Assembly (NCBI GenBank): GCA_934316545.1
Contig: CAKRDT010000005.1
Coordinates: 1-64,000 of the forward strand
Origin: an uncultured Agathobacter sp.
GTDB taxonomy: Bacteria > Bacillota > Clostridia > Lachnospirales > Lachnospiraceae
Length of the DNA stretch: 64,000 bases
Direction: 5' to 3'
A model generated the notes under the pieces. It had not been told where the DNA came from. It was given only the letters and a program-made list of their open reading frames with translations, and did no database searches. This document shows positions 1 through 9,187 of the stretch, piece by piece. Positions within the stretch are counted from its first letter, which is position 1. The number at the start of each line of letters is the position of its first letter. The translations under genes were made by a program, and so were the position numbers.

Positions 1-141
1 TAGAAAGAGCCCAGCGGACATTTTCAGCAAATTCTTGATTTGGGATAACTAGTGTCAGCGTAGAAGCCCGCCACCGGATCAGCCCAGCCGGAGCACGCCG
101 CCACAGGAGTTTCGCAATCGCCTATGATTCCTATATCATCT
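1..141. other. Intergenic edge, no gene seen
   Basis: This GC-rich stretch lies downstream of the MATE gene and contains no supported gene. Positions about 95-125 contain a string (GGAGTTTCGCAATCGCC) whose reverse complement resembles one arm of the GC-rich sequence at about 20395-20456, so it may be part of a dispersed repeat. The resemblance is partial and the window edge cuts the context. Confidence 0.3.
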
Positions 142-1524
142 TTATTGCGCCTCAACCGGCTCCTTCTCTGTTCCGAGAGACCGGTATGTGCGATAAAACA
201 AAATCGATGTGGTCGTCACGGCGATCACATCCGCGACCGGCTCCGCCAGAAATACCGCCATCAGCTTATCTTCCATAAATGCCGGAAGAATATAGATCAG
301 CGGGATCAGCAAAAGCACCTTACGCAGCAATGCAAGAAACACGGAGGTCTTTGCATTGCCCAATGCGATAAAGGTCTGCTGGCAGGAAATCTGCACACCG
401 AAGATCAAAGATACCGCCATATAGATGCGCATTGCCCACTTCGTAAAAGCGATCAATTCCGCCTGATCCGTAAAGATCAGAATAAACGCCTGCGGAAGCA
501 GCATGCAGATCAGCCAGATTACAGCCGTAAATGTCACACAGGATAATAAAAGCAGCCGAAAGGTCTTCTTTACACGGTCCATCTTCTTCGCACCGTAATT
601 AAACCCGATGATTGGCTGCGCGCCTTGCGTCAGTCCCTGAATCGGCAGCATCGACATCTGCATGACCGAGGAGAGGATTGTCATTGCGCCGACCGCTACA
701 TCTCCGCCATACTTTAACAGACTTGTATTAAAACAGATATTTAACACACTCTCCGTAAACTGCATGATAAACGGTGCCACCCCCAGCGCGATACAAGGTC
801 CCACTGTCTTCGGACGGATCCGCAGATTTTCTTTCCGGATACGAAGCGTCGTCTGCCTGCCGAGCAGGAAACGCACGATCCATACACAGGAAATCCCCTG
901 TGAAATGATCGTTGCCAGTGCCGCTCCTCGCACACCCATATGTAAGCCAAAGATAAAGATCGGATCCAATACAATGTTGCATACCGCTCCGATCACAACC
1001 GTCAGCATTCCGATCTTTGCGAATCCCTGCGCATTGATGAACGCATTCAGTCCCAACGCAAGCTGCACAAAAATCGTTCCGATGGAATAAATCTGCATAT
1101 ACGCCCATGCATACGGCAGCGTACTCTCGCTCGCGCCAAAAAGCATCAGGATATCCGTTCCCCAGATCTGGCTTACTGCCGTCACGATGACTGCCACGAT
1201 TACAAGCATCGACGTACAGTTGCCAAGAATCCGCTCAGCCTCTTCCTGATTGCCGCGTCCCATCATAATGGATGCCCGCGGCGCACCGCCCATGCTCACA
1301 AGTGCCGCAAATGCAGAGACACACATGATAAAAGGCATCGTGACACCCAGCCCCGTTAACGCTACGGAACCGACCTTTGCAATATGGCCGATATACATAC
1401 GATCCACAAGGTTGTAAAGCAGGTTGATCACCTGAGCCAGAATCGCCGGAAGCGCCAGTTTAAAAAGCAATCCTCCGATCCGGTCCCCGCCGAGGTCTGC
1501 TTCTTTTTTTACTTTCTGTTCCAT
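142..1524 (-). CDS. MATE family multidrug/Na+ antiporter
   Basis: This 460-residue hydrophobic protein has the length and roughly twelve membrane segments of MATE (multi antimicrobial extrusion) transporters, which export cationic drugs or metabolites in exchange for Na+ or H+. The N-terminal half carries typical MATE wording, such as LALPAILAQVINLLYNLVD near residues 23-41, which opens the first bundle, and the second bundle starts near residue 240. The ATG at 1524 is preceded by only a weak ribosome site (AGAGTG). A sigma-A-like promoter lies 50-80 bases upstream. It appears to be monocistronic. The substrate cannot be told from sequence; a DinF-like role is possible. Confidence 0.9.
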   Translation of the reverse strand: MEQKVKKEADLGGDRIGGLLFKLALPAILAQVINLLYNLVDRMYIGHIAKVGSVALTGLGVTMPFIMCVSAFAALVSMGGAPRASIMMGRGNQEEAERILGNCTSMLVIVAVIVTAVSQIWGTDILMLFGASESTLPYAWAYMQIYSIGTIFVQLALGLNAFINAQGFAKIGMLTVVIGAVCNIVLDPIFIFGLHMGVRGAALATIISQGISCVWIVRFLLGRQTTLRIRKENLRIRPKTVGPCIALGVAPFIMQFTESVLNICFNTSLLKYGGDVAVGAMTILSSVMQMSMLPIQGLTQGAQPIIGFNYGAKKMDRVKKTFRLLLLSCVTFTAVIWLICMLLPQAFILIFTDQAELIAFTKWAMRIYMAVSLIFGVQISCQQTFIALGNAKTSVFLALLRKVLLLIPLIYILPAFMEDKLMAVFLAEPVADVIAVTTTSILFYRTYRSLGTEKEPVEAQ

Positions 1525-1575
1525 GATAACACTCTTTCTATTTCATAACAAAACTTTTCATCCCATAATGAGATT

Positions 1576-1604
1576 ATTTTGTCACTTCCGGTAAAAGTTG
1601 TCAA
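1576..1604 (-). promoter_or_regulatory. Candidate sigma-A promoter for MATE gene
   Basis: On the minus strand a perfect -35 TTGACA (1604-1599) is followed after exactly 17 bases by CAAAAT (1581-1576). The start codon of the MATE gene is 52 bases downstream of the -10 box. This is a motif match only. Confidence 0.5.
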
Positions 1605-1631
1605 TATCGTACCGGTCATCCCCGCAGAGCG

Positions 1632-1668
1632 TTTTGATTCATAGGAAGGAATTTCCTATGAATCAAAA
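1632..1668. repeat. ATAGGAA palindrome, copy 1
   Basis: Perfect palindrome with 16-bp arms (TTTTGATTCATAGGAA, loop GGAAT, then its complement). On the minus strand it follows directly on the T-run of the DUF1540 terminator. Three other copies of the ATAGGAA core are at 2345-2383, 20773-20795 and 43506-43536. A truncated end of the 97-bp GC-rich repeat (CATCCCCGCAGAGCG) sits next to it at about 1619-1633. Confidence 0.8.
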
Positions 1669-1698
1669 AAACAGACAAAGGCCTTATGCCCTTGTCTG
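1664..1698 (-). terminator. Rho-independent terminator of DUF1540 gene
   Basis: Minus-strand hairpin CAGACAAGGGC / GCCTTTGTCTG at 1698-1672, followed immediately by seven T residues. It lies about 50 bases after the DUF1540 stop codon. Confidence 0.85.
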
Positions 1699-1750
1699 CT
1701 TTCCTTCCTCTTTGCGATCCGAAGATACACAAATCACTGCCGGACAGCCT

Positions 1751-2068
1751 TTAGCAGCTGCATACGAAGCTTCCACACTCGGTCTCTCTGCAGGTATCCG
1801 CATGTCCGCCGGCGATACCGATATGGCTTGCACTGCATGCCCTCTCCCTGTTAAATTTACACTCGGTCGCCTCACAGGCTACGTTTGTATTCTTCTCTGG
1901 CTCACCCATCTTGTTGACTGCACATCCGCAGCCCTTTGCCGCAAAGCTTCCGCAGCAGGTCTCGGAAGGCGTCTTTGCCTGCATGCCCTCGACCTGAATG
2001 TCCTCTCTTCTACAACAGTTGCTCTCATTGTAAGAACAGTTTACAACATTACAATCCAGTTTTGTCAT
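1751..2068 (-). CDS. Tandem DUF1540 domain protein
   Basis: This cysteine-rich 105-residue protein contains two DUF1540 modules, residues about 4-42 and 64-104. Each has the pattern C-x5-C ... C ... C-GSF (for example LDCNVVNCSYN and CRETECGSF). Cysteine spacing of this type suggests a small metal-binding fold. The function of the family is unknown; it is frequent in Clostridia, often with sporulation-era expression. I chose the ATG at 2068 because an AGGAGG ribosome site stands 8 bases before it; the reading frame continues upstream to 2116 but has no ribosome site there. The gene ends in its own terminator. Confidence 0.8.
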   Translation of the reverse strand: MTKLDCNVVNCSYNESNCCRREDIQVEGMQAKTPSETCCGSFAAKGCGCAVNKMGEPEKNTNVACEATECKFNRERACSASHIGIAGGHADTCRETECGSFVCSC

Positions 2069-2253
2069 CACACATACCTCCTGAAATATCTGATTTTTGC
2101 CGGCTTGTTCAAGCATCCGGCATCATCCATCACTCATTTGTTTGGATTCTGAATTAATATGTGTAGATCACACGAAACTATTCTTCCTTTTTGCTGCCAC
2201 ATTTCATACCAGTCAAGAAACCGTTTTTTCAATCAATTTTAATTTCCTGTAAA

Positions 2254-2350
2254 AATAAAATGTGCGCCTGCCGCACACTTTCGCGCGCGAGCGGTATATT
2301 CCATATAAACTTCATCTCCGCGAGCTGCGCACCTCCGCGGAGCGTTTTTA
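2254..2350. repeat. 97-bp GC-rich repeat, copy A
   Basis: A 97-bp sequence repeated at 43397-43493 with only three mismatches. It contains nested inverted repeats, TGTGCG-CCTGC-CGCACA at the left and CTCCGCG ... CGCGGAG at the right. It runs straight into the ATAGGAA palindrome at 2345. No convincing gene is encoded. Confidence 0.85.
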
Positions 2351-2383
2351 AATCATAGGAAGGAATTTCCTATGATTTAAAAA
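2345..2383. repeat. ATAGGAA palindrome, copy 2
   Basis: Palindrome with 17-bp arms around loop GGAAT. It lies between the 97-bp repeat and the terminator of the purine permease gene, the same relative order and orientation as copy 1. Confidence 0.85.
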
Positions 2384-2412
2384 AACATCCGGAGCCTCAT
2401 CGACTCCGGATG
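2379..2412 (-). terminator. Rho-independent terminator of purine permease
   Basis: Minus-strand hairpin CATCCGGAG / CTCCGGATG (2412-2386) followed by seven T residues, 49 bases downstream of the permease stop codon. The T-run merges into the ATAGGAA palindrome. Confidence 0.9.
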
Positions 2413-2460
2413 CTTTCCGATTACAAATTTTAAATTTCGTTTTAAAATCCGTATCCCCGA

Positions 2461-3819
2461 TTACAGGAAAATGTACTTGCAGATAAATAAGACTGCGAGG
2501 ATGTACATAAGAGGTGTGATCTTCTTGTGCTTTCCGCAAACAAGGTTAAGGATCACGTAAGAAATAACACCGATTGCGATACCTTCTGCGATGCTGTACA
2601 TAAGCGGCATAGCGATCAGGCAAAGGTATGCAGGAATCGCATCTGTAAGATCATCAAAATTAACCTTAACAATTGCAGATACCATAAGGAATCCTACGAA
2701 GATGAGTGCAGGAGCAGTAGCAAATCCAGGGATTGCTGTAAAGATCGGAGCAAAGAAGATTGCAAGCAGGAATAAGAAACCTGTTACAACCGATGCAAGA
2801 CCGGTTCTTGCGCCTGCGCCAACACCTGCAGAACTCTCTACGAATGTTGTGGTTGTTGATGTACCGAAGATAGCTCCTGCAGAAGTCGCAACGGCATCCG
2901 CAAGAAGTGCCTGCTTAACATTCGGAAGCTGTCCTTTTTCATCAAGCATTCCTGCCTTGTCCGATACACCGATGAGTGTTCCGATGGTATCGAACATATC
3001 AACAAACAGGAATGAGAATAATACAACGATGAAATCAAGAACACGGACGCCGCTGAAATCAGCAGTAAAGCACTGTCCGAATGTATCCTTGATTGCTGTA
3101 AAATCAGTAAACTGTAATGTTGGATATAAAGAATAATATCCTGCATCCGGATCGATCACATAGATACCGGCTGCCTGGCAGATCATACCAAGAACCCATG
3201 TTGCGATAATACCGATCAGGATGGAAGCCTTCACGCCCTTTACATAAAGGATGGCGGTCAGCATCAGACCAAGCAATGCCAGAACGGCGCAGATGCCTTC
3301 TGTATGCCAGTTCTCTGTAAATTTAACATAAGTTAACAGCGTAGTATCATTGTTTACAACGATATGACCGCCCTGTAAACCGATGAATGCGATAAACAGA
3401 CCGATACCAGCTCCAACACCTTTCTTTAAGGTTGCCGGAATTGCATTAAAGATTGCCTCACGTACGTTGGTCAGTGACAGGATGATGAAGATAATACCTT
3501 CCGCGAATACTGCCATCAAAGCAACTTTCCATGAGTAACCCATGTTACCACATACGGTATAGGCAAAATATGCATTCAGTCCCATACCAGGAGCCAGTGC
3601 AAACGGATAGTTTGCAAGAAGTGCCATCGCAAGTGTTCCTACGAATGATGCAAGACAGGTTGCGATCAATACTGCAGTCGGATTCATTCCTGCTGCACCC
3701 AGCATGTTCGGGTTAACGGCCAGGATGTACGCCATTGTCATGAATGTCGTAATACCGGCGATCACTTCCGTTCTCACGCTGGTGTTGTTCTCTTTGAGTT
3801 TGAACATTTTTTCTAACAT
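2461..3819 (-). CDS. NCS2 family purine permease (PbuG/AzgA type)
   Basis: This 452-residue membrane protein belongs to the nucleobase cation symporter-2 family, AzgA/PbuG branch, which imports guanine or hypoxanthine with protons. Family wording is clear: TEVIAGITTFMTMAYILAVN near the start, ANYPFALAPGMGLNAYFAY in the third membrane segment region, and the SSAGVGAGARTGLASV segment in the substrate-binding half. I chose the ATG at 3819 over the one at 3831 because GGAGGG stands 4-5 bases before it, whereas the upstream ATG overlaps that site. It is a single gene with its own terminator. No purine riboswitch was recognised in the 85 bases before it. Confidence 0.92.
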   Translation of the reverse strand: MLEKMFKLKENNTSVRTEVIAGITTFMTMAYILAVNPNMLGAAGMNPTAVLIATCLASFVGTLAMALLANYPFALAPGMGLNAYFAYTVCGNMGYSWKVALMAVFAEGIIFIILSLTNVREAIFNAIPATLKKGVGAGIGLFIAFIGLQGGHIVVNNDTTLLTYVKFTENWHTEGICAVLALLGLMLTAILYVKGVKASILIGIIATWVLGMICQAAGIYVIDPDAGYYSLYPTLQFTDFTAIKDTFGQCFTADFSGVRVLDFIVVLFSFLFVDMFDTIGTLIGVSDKAGMLDEKGQLPNVKQALLADAVATSAGAIFGTSTTTTFVESSAGVGAGARTGLASVVTGFLFLLAIFFAPIFTAIPGFATAPALIFVGFLMVSAIVKVNFDDLTDAIPAYLCLIAMPLMYSIAEGIAIGVISYVILNLVCGKHKKITPLMYILAVLFICKYIFL

Positions 3820-3904
3820 TGTTCCCTCCATTTAATAAATTAATTTTTTTATGTATAAACCCGAGGGACGCTACGCGACTCATCCCCCGGGCAGATACCT
3901 TATC

Positions 3905-5872
3905 TTACTTGCTCTCCTCTTCGGTCTTAACTTCCTCGCGGATTGCTTTTGTATCAATCTCCTCACAGATCTGGGCAATAAACTCGTCAAGCGGCTTCAC
4001 ACCCTCGTCCCCTGCGAAGCGGCTTCTTACGGAAACCGTTCCGTCAGCCTCTTCCTGCTGTCCGACAACAAGCATGTATGGAAGCTTATCCAGTCTTGCC
4101 TCACGGATCTTGTAACCGATCTTCTCGGCACGGCTGTCAACGGTTACATCGACATGCTTCTTCTTGAGTTCTGCTGCAACCTTGTTTGCGTAATCCATAT
4201 ACTTCTCGGAAATCGGAAGCACACGAACCTGCTCCGGGCAAAGCCATGTCGGGAATTTTCCTGCATAATGCTCAATGAGCCAAGCGAGTGTACGCTCGTA
4301 GCATCCCATGGATGTACGGTGGATGATCCAAGGCAGAACTTTCTCACCCTTCTCATCAATATAGTACATACCGAACTTCTCTGCACTTGCGCAGTCAAGC
4401 TGGATGGTTACCATGGTGTCTTCCTTGCCGTATACATTCTTCGCCTGAATATCGATCTTCGGTCCGTAGAATGCGGCCTCACCGTCAGCCTCTGTGAACG
4501 GAATATGATTCTCATTCATAACGTCACGCAGATACTGCTGGGTGCTGTTCCAGTATTCCTCATCGCCGAGGTATTTCTCTTTGTTGTTCGGATCCCACTT
4601 GGACAGACGGTAGGTAACATCTCCGTCGATACCAAGTGTCTTCATAACATAGTGGCACAGCTCAGTACATCTTGTCAGCTCTTCCTCAGCCTGATCCGGG
4701 CGCAGTATGATATGGGCCTCTGTAATCGTAAACTGTCTTACACGGGTAAGTCCATGCATCTCACCGGAATCCTCGTTACGGAACAGAGTGGATGTCTCTG
4801 ACATACGATACGGAAGATCGCGGTAAGAATGCTGCTCATTCATATATACATAATACTGGAACGGACAAGTCATCGGACGCAGAGCCATGGTTTCCTTGTC
4901 ATCGGAATCCTTATTTAAGATGAACATTCCGTCCATGTAATGATCCCAGTGTCCGGAAATCTTGTAGAGATCAGCCTTCGCCATCAGTGGTGTACGTGTT
5001 CTCACATAACCCCACTCGTTATCCTCCAGATCCTCGATCCAGCGCTGCAGCTTCATGATCATCTTGGTTCCCTTTGGTGTAAAAAGCGGAAGTCCCTGAC
5101 CGATAACGTCAACGGTTGTAAATAATCCCATCTCACGTCCGAGTCTGTTATGATCGCGTAACTTTGCGTCTTCAAGCTTTGCAAGATGATCCTTCAGTTC
5201 GTCCTTCTTATTGAATGCGGTACCGTAGATACGGTGCAGGCGCGCCTTATTGGAATCGCCTCTCCAGTACGCCATAGAAGAAGAAAGCAGCTTGTAGGCC
5301 TTCACTCCCTTGGTGTTCATCAGATGCGGTCCTGCACACAGATCAACGAATCCTCCCTGATCATAGAAAGAGATCTCTGCATCCTCCGGCAGATCCTCGA
5401 TCAGCTCTACCTTGTAGGACTCGCCTTTCTCCTCCATAAACTTGATCGCGTCATTTCTTGAAAGTGTATATCTTGTAATCTCATGACCTTCCTTGATGAT
5501 CTTCTTCATCTCAGCCTCTAAGTTATCAAGATCCTCTCTTGAGAACGACTCAGAATCGAAATCATAGTAGAAACCATCATCGATTGCCGGTCCGATTGCC
5601 AGCTTTGCATTTGGGAAAAGGCGTTTTACTGCCTCTGCTAAAATATGTGATGCGGTATGGCGGATGACGCGCAGACCTTCCGGATCACTTGCGGTCACAA
5701 TGTTAAGCTCGCAATCATCCTTGATCTCTGTACGCAGATCCACGATCTCTCCGTTTACCTCTCCTGCACATGCCACACGTGCTAAACCTTCGCTGATGTC
5801 GGAAGCGATCTCATAAACCGTTTTAGCTTCCTGATACTCCTTGACTGATCCATCTTTTAATGTGATCTTCAT
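3905..5872 (-). CDS. thrS: Threonine--tRNA ligase
   Basis: Threonyl-tRNA synthetase charges tRNA-Thr with threonine using ATP in the cytoplasm. The 655-residue length is normal. Domains in order: TGS domain (about 1-62), the editing/SAD domain with TASHILAEAV (HxxxH-type zinc region), the class II catalytic core with the MTCPFQYY zinc cysteine and motif 2-like RMSETSTLFRNE, and the C-terminal anticodon-binding domain from about residue 550. The frame stays open to 6049, but that extension overlaps the T-box leader. I therefore start at the ATG at 5872, which has GGAGG ten bases upstream. Expression is controlled by the T-box directly upstream. Confidence 0.97.
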   Translation of the reverse strand: MKITLKDGSVKEYQEAKTVYEIASDISEGLARVACAGEVNGEIVDLRTEIKDDCELNIVTASDPEGLRVIRHTASHILAEAVKRLFPNAKLAIGPAIDDGFYYDFDSESFSREDLDNLEAEMKKIIKEGHEITRYTLSRNDAIKFMEEKGESYKVELIEDLPEDAEISFYDQGGFVDLCAGPHLMNTKGVKAYKLLSSSMAYWRGDSNKARLHRIYGTAFNKKDELKDHLAKLEDAKLRDHNRLGREMGLFTTVDVIGQGLPLFTPKGTKMIMKLQRWIEDLEDNEWGYVRTRTPLMAKADLYKISGHWDHYMDGMFILNKDSDDKETMALRPMTCPFQYYVYMNEQHSYRDLPYRMSETSTLFRNEDSGEMHGLTRVRQFTITEAHIILRPDQAEEELTRCTELCHYVMKTLGIDGDVTYRLSKWDPNNKEKYLGDEEYWNSTQQYLRDVMNENHIPFTEADGEAAFYGPKIDIQAKNVYGKEDTMVTIQLDCASAEKFGMYYIDEKGEKVLPWIIHRTSMGCYERTLAWLIEHYAGKFPTWLCPEQVRVLPISEKYMDYANKVAAELKKKHVDVTVDSRAEKIGYKIREARLDKLPYMLVVGQQEEADGTVSVRSRFAGDEGVKPLDEFIAQICEEIDTKAIREEVKTEEESK

Positions 5873-5959
5873 AATGATTATCCTCCTTATCAAACAATCT
5901 TGGCACATCAGTCTTGTGCCTGTACTTTGTCGTCCTATCCGAGGAATTACAAAATTGTG

Positions 5960-6228
5960 TAAAATAGAAATCCCCGGTATCAGACGATCCTGATACCGGG
6001 GACGATAATTCATCGCGGTTCCACCCCAGTTACCACACGTAAGAAACATGTGATCACTTCATTCGATGATAACGGAATCACCGGACCGGATTGGGGTCAC
6101 TCAGAGTTGGTCTTCCATAAACTTCCCATACGGATGCTTGCACCACATTGCTTCCGCAAAGGCATCGTTCTCTGCTATGCTTCGTTTATGTACTCTTCTC
6201 TTCAACGTTTTACTTTATGCTTTAACAT
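5960..6228 (-). ncRNA. T-box riboswitch (thrS leader)
   Basis: The minus strand carries the T-box core GGGGTGGAACCGCG (6027-6014), which pairs with the acceptor end of uncharged tRNA. It is followed by a strong terminator hairpin CCCCGGTATCAG / CTGATACCGGGG (6001-5972) and a T-rich run. Upstream, a Stem I-like region contains AGTA (about 6190) and AGAGAACGATGC. A GTGACC string near 6099-6094 could present an ACC threonine specifier, but I did not fold the RNA. Uncharged tRNA-Thr would favour the antiterminator and allow thrS transcription. Confidence 0.93.
5962..6001 (-). terminator. T-box regulated terminator hairpin
   Basis: A 12-bp perfect stem (CCCCGGTATCAG / CTGATACCGGGG) followed on the minus strand by ATTTCTATTTT. 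Its 5' arm lies just after the T-box sequence, as expected for a terminator/antiterminator switch. Confidence 0.9.
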
Positions 6229-6233
6229 AACCT

Positions 6234-6261
6234 ATTATAGGCTTGATTTTCAGAAAATCAA
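6234..6261 (-). promoter_or_regulatory. thrS promoter
   Basis: Minus-strand TTGATT (6261-6256), 16-base spacer, TATAAT (6239-6234). It would start transcription just before the T-box. The -35 region overlaps a hairpin (CTTGATTTTC / GAAAATCAAG) that may also stop transcription coming from the SEC-C gene. Confidence 0.7.
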
Positions 6262-6276
6262 GAGCTTTTTAAAAAA

Positions 6277-6777
6277 TTATCTGCCGCAGCAATATTTGTA
6301 CTTCTTACCGCTTCCGCATGGACAAGGATCGTTACGTCCAACCTTCTTGCCGACGATAACCGTACCGGACTTCTTCTGCTCAAGATACAGCTTATGCTTC
6401 GTCTCTGCATCAAAGATCTCGTCCCACATCGGAAGATTGTAAAGCCAGTCAGCCTTTGCATCGACCATATTCTTGTACAGCTTTACTTTATCGAAAGCAA
6501 GGCTTACCTTAGTATCCTCTTCCATTGTATCGATCGGGTTCGGCTCAACGAGACTCTCATTGATTCCGTCTAGAAATCCTGCCATCTCAAGTACAGACAA
6601 TCCGTATTTATCAGCCAGTTCCTTAACCGTTCCCTCTACTACTTCATCCGGGTTCGTCAGAAGCTTCTCATAGACACCCTTCTCTAAAAGGAAATATCTC
6701 TGCCAGAATCTCTGTAACTCTCCCTGGTTTGCTTTCTCATTATAGGCAATCTTCTGCCACTCCTGCAATATAGCCAT
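6277..6777 (-). CDS. SEC-C motif protein
   Basis: This 166-residue protein ends in a textbook SEC-C zinc-binding motif, [20 protein letters not shown], as found at the end of SecA and of many small uncharacterised proteins. The first 140 residues are helical and acidic with no recognised enzyme motif; they read like a protein common in Lachnospiraceae. Function is unknown. The ATG at 6777 has an AAAGGTGG ribosome site 7 bases upstream and a good promoter at 6831-6859. The gene stands alone between the GH13 gene and thrS. Confidence 0.85.
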   Translation of the reverse strand: MAILQEWQKIAYNEKANQGELQRFWQRYFLLEKGVYEKLLTNPDEVVEGTVKELADKYGLSVLEMAGFLDGINESLVEPNPIDTMEEDTKVSLAFDKVKLYKNMVDAKADWLYNLPMWDEIFDAETKHKLYLEQKKSGTVIVGKKVGRNDPCPCGSGKKYKYCCGR

Positions 6778-6830
6778 CTTTATACCACCTTTATCAATAA
6801 AGAATTCATGGATAACTCACATGTAAAGCC

Positions 6831-6859
6831 ATTATACCAAAATATTGAGCATTTTCCAA
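6831..6859 (-). promoter_or_regulatory. Candidate promoter of SEC-C gene
   Basis: Minus-strand TTGGAA (6859-6854), 17-base spacer, TATAAT (6836-6831), 54 bases before the start codon. Confidence 0.6.
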
Positions 6860-6968
6860 GCTTTTTCTTTCTTATACATACATTGCTTCTTATGCATACA
6901 TTTCCGTAGATCCTATGTATTTCCCGTTTTTGCATGCAGACCTCTGTAATTGTTTCATCCTCGAATCG

Positions 6969-9065
6969 TTAATCCGTGTATCGCAGAAGCATTGCCGAGA
7001 ACTTCGGTAACGTAACCGTAATGTTTCCGTCAACGACCGTAATTTCCACCGGATCCGTCTGATAACCGGTTTCATCCGTACATATAAGCCGCGTCAGCTT
7101 TACTTCCGCTTTCAGTTCGTCCCCCGCCTGTTCCATGTAGTCCATCGCACAAGGGACTCCCGCCATCCACACCGGAACCTTCTGTGTCATCTCCTGATCG
7201 GCGCAGTTCATCAGCACAACCGAATGCATCGATGCATTAAATCGCGCATAGGCAAGGAAATTATCCCCGCTCTTAAGCTCGATGAGCGATCCGGTTCTCA
7301 GTTCCTCACAGGACTTATGGATCCTTATGATTTCCTTGTGGAATGCCACAAGCTCCTGATCCTCATGCCCCCATGGATACGTTCTGCGGTTGTCCGGATC
7401 TGTAAATCCGCAGACACCGGCCTCGTCACCATAGTACAGTGTAGGTGCCCCCGGCCAGGTCATCAGCATCACCACCGCCTCGCGGAATATTGCAGGATTA
7501 TTCCCCTCATCCGCAGCCTTTGCGCCAAGTGTATCGATCCGTCCTGCCTTATGACTGGTTCTTGTCATAAAACGCGAATGATCGTGGTTGGACAGCTGGT
7601 TCATCGCAACAAGCCTGCTCGGCATCGCAAAATTCGCTCCGTTTTTGCGCATTGCCTCCCAAAAGCTGTCCGCATCGCCGACAAGCTCCGACTGATACTC
7701 TTCACTGTGCTTCTCCATTCCGGTTAAGAACCAGGTCATCGGCTCCATGAATGCATCATAATTCATAACAGAATCCCACTCATCGCCGCCGAGCCACGGA
7801 CGCGTATCGCCGTAATGCTCCGCCAGAATGACAGCCTGCGGATTCGCTTTCTTGACCGCCTTACGGAATTCCTTCCAGAAATGGTGGTTAAACTCCGGCG
7901 TAAAGCCCAGATCTGCAGCCACATCCAGTCTCCAGCCATCCGCATGATAGGGTGGCGAAACCCACTTGGCAGCGATCCGCATCACGTAATCGAAAAGATC
8001 CCTAGAATCCTCATAATTTAATTTTGGAAGCGTCTCGTAGTCCCACCAGCTCTCATAATCGCTGTTGTATGGCCACTCGCCCTTCTTCCTGAACTTGAAA
8101 AAGCTTCGGTACGGGCTGTCCGAAGACACATATGCCCCCTTTTCGTAACCTTCTGCATTCTCATAGATGCGTTCCCTGTCCATCCACTTATTGAACGATC
8201 CGCAGTGGTTGAACACACCATCGAGGATCACCTTCATTCCCCGTCTGTGCGCCTCCGCCACCACTTCGGCAAACAGTTCATTGGACGCTTCAAGGTTCGC
8301 CTTGTTCGTCACACGGTCCACATACCGGGTCGCCAGACGATTCTCATCAGACCCCTCCGGCAGAAGCTCTCCCTCATCCTCCACGATCCTTCCAAAATGC
8401 GGATCGATATAATCATAATCCTGAATATCATATTTATGATTGGACGGTGACACGAAAAGAGGATTAAAATAGATCACCTCCACACCAAGCTCCTGCAGAT
8501 AGTCCATCTTATCCAGCACTCCCTGCAGATCACCACCATAAAAATTCGCCACATCCATAGTTTCCGGATACCGGTTCCAATCCGTAACCTGCGCCACGCG
8601 GCGTCCCGCATACTGATACTCGCCGCTTAAGACATCATTCGACGGATCTCCGTTACAGAAACGATCCACATAGATCTGATACATGACCGCGCCTTTGGCC
8701 CAGTCCGGTGTCTCAAAGCCCGGAATCAGGATAAATTCATAATGCGCATCGCGCTCCGGACACAGGGATCCTCGCATATCGTAATATCCGCGGATGCCGT
8801 CTGCCTCCACTTCAAAACAATAGGTAAACTTCTCCGTTCCAAGCGCCACCTGGACCGCATAGTAATCAAAGCAGCCCACGCTCTTCTCCTTTGTCATCGG
8901 ATACCGCGTATCTTTACTTCGCAGGCTGACACACTTGATCGCATCTTTCACCGACCGGAAGCGGATCGTAACAATGTCATTCATCTTCGGCTCCGCCGGA
9001 GATACAAATTCTTCGGTCGTGTCGCTGAACAAAGCCATATTTTTAAAATCATTTGTTGTTTGCAT
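6969..9065 (-). CDS. GH13 alpha-amylase family enzyme (neopullulanase/cyclomaltodextrinase-like)
   Basis: This 698-residue intracellular glycoside hydrolase lacks a signal peptide. An N-terminal beta-sandwich (about 1-130, CBM34-like) precedes a GH13 TIM barrel. The conserved regions are all present: DGVFNHCG (region I), GWRLDVAAD with the catalytic nucleophile Asp near residue 381, ILAEHYGD with the acid/base Glu near 416, and QLSNHDHSR with the third Asp near 496. A long B-domain-like insertion (residues about 240-330) and the N-terminal domain fit the GH13_20 group, which cleaves maltodextrin, cyclodextrin or pullulan in the cytoplasm. Exact specificity is not readable. It is monocistronic, with a candidate promoter at 9153-9181. 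Confidence 0.9.
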   Translation of the reverse strand: MQTTNDFKNMALFSDTTEEFVSPAEPKMNDIVTIRFRSVKDAIKCVSLRSKDTRYPMTKEKSVGCFDYYAVQVALGTEKFTYCFEVEADGIRGYYDMRGSLCPERDAHYEFILIPGFETPDWAKGAVMYQIYVDRFCNGDPSNDVLSGEYQYAGRRVAQVTDWNRYPETMDVANFYGGDLQGVLDKMDYLQELGVEVIYFNPLFVSPSNHKYDIQDYDYIDPHFGRIVEDEGELLPEGSDENRLATRYVDRVTNKANLEASNELFAEVVAEAHRRGMKVILDGVFNHCGSFNKWMDRERIYENAEGYEKGAYVSSDSPYRSFFKFRKKGEWPYNSDYESWWDYETLPKLNYEDSRDLFDYVMRIAAKWVSPPYHADGWRLDVAADLGFTPEFNHHFWKEFRKAVKKANPQAVILAEHYGDTRPWLGGDEWDSVMNYDAFMEPMTWFLTGMEKHSEEYQSELVGDADSFWEAMRKNGANFAMPSRLVAMNQLSNHDHSRFMTRTSHKAGRIDTLGAKAADEGNNPAIFREAVVMLMTWPGAPTLYYGDEAGVCGFTDPDNRRTYPWGHEDQELVAFHKEIIRIHKSCEELRTGSLIELKSGDNFLAYARFNASMHSVVLMNCADQEMTQKVPVWMAGVPCAMDYMEQAGDELKAEVKLTRLICTDETGYQTDPVEITVVDGNITVTLPKFSAMLLRYTD

Positions 9066-9152
9066 CGTTATTCCTCTCTTCCATCACGAAAACGTCAGCC
9101 CCACACGATGATTCACGCAGGACTGACGTCTGTTATTTAACTTCCCATATCT

Positions 9153-9181
9153 ATTTTATCGGATATATACAAGATGCGCAA
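9153..9181 (-). promoter_or_regulatory. Candidate promoter of GH13 gene
   Basis: Minus-strand TTGCGC (9181-9176), 17-base spacer, TAAAAT (9158-9153). It sits directly downstream of the palindromic element that follows thiC. Confidence 0.5.
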
Positions 9182-9187
9182 GATATC

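Noticed and set aside
5873-6049. N-terminal extension of ThrS (59 residues)
   Set aside because: The extension is the T-box RNA, including the conserved T-box string and terminator; the internal ATG has a proper ribosome site.
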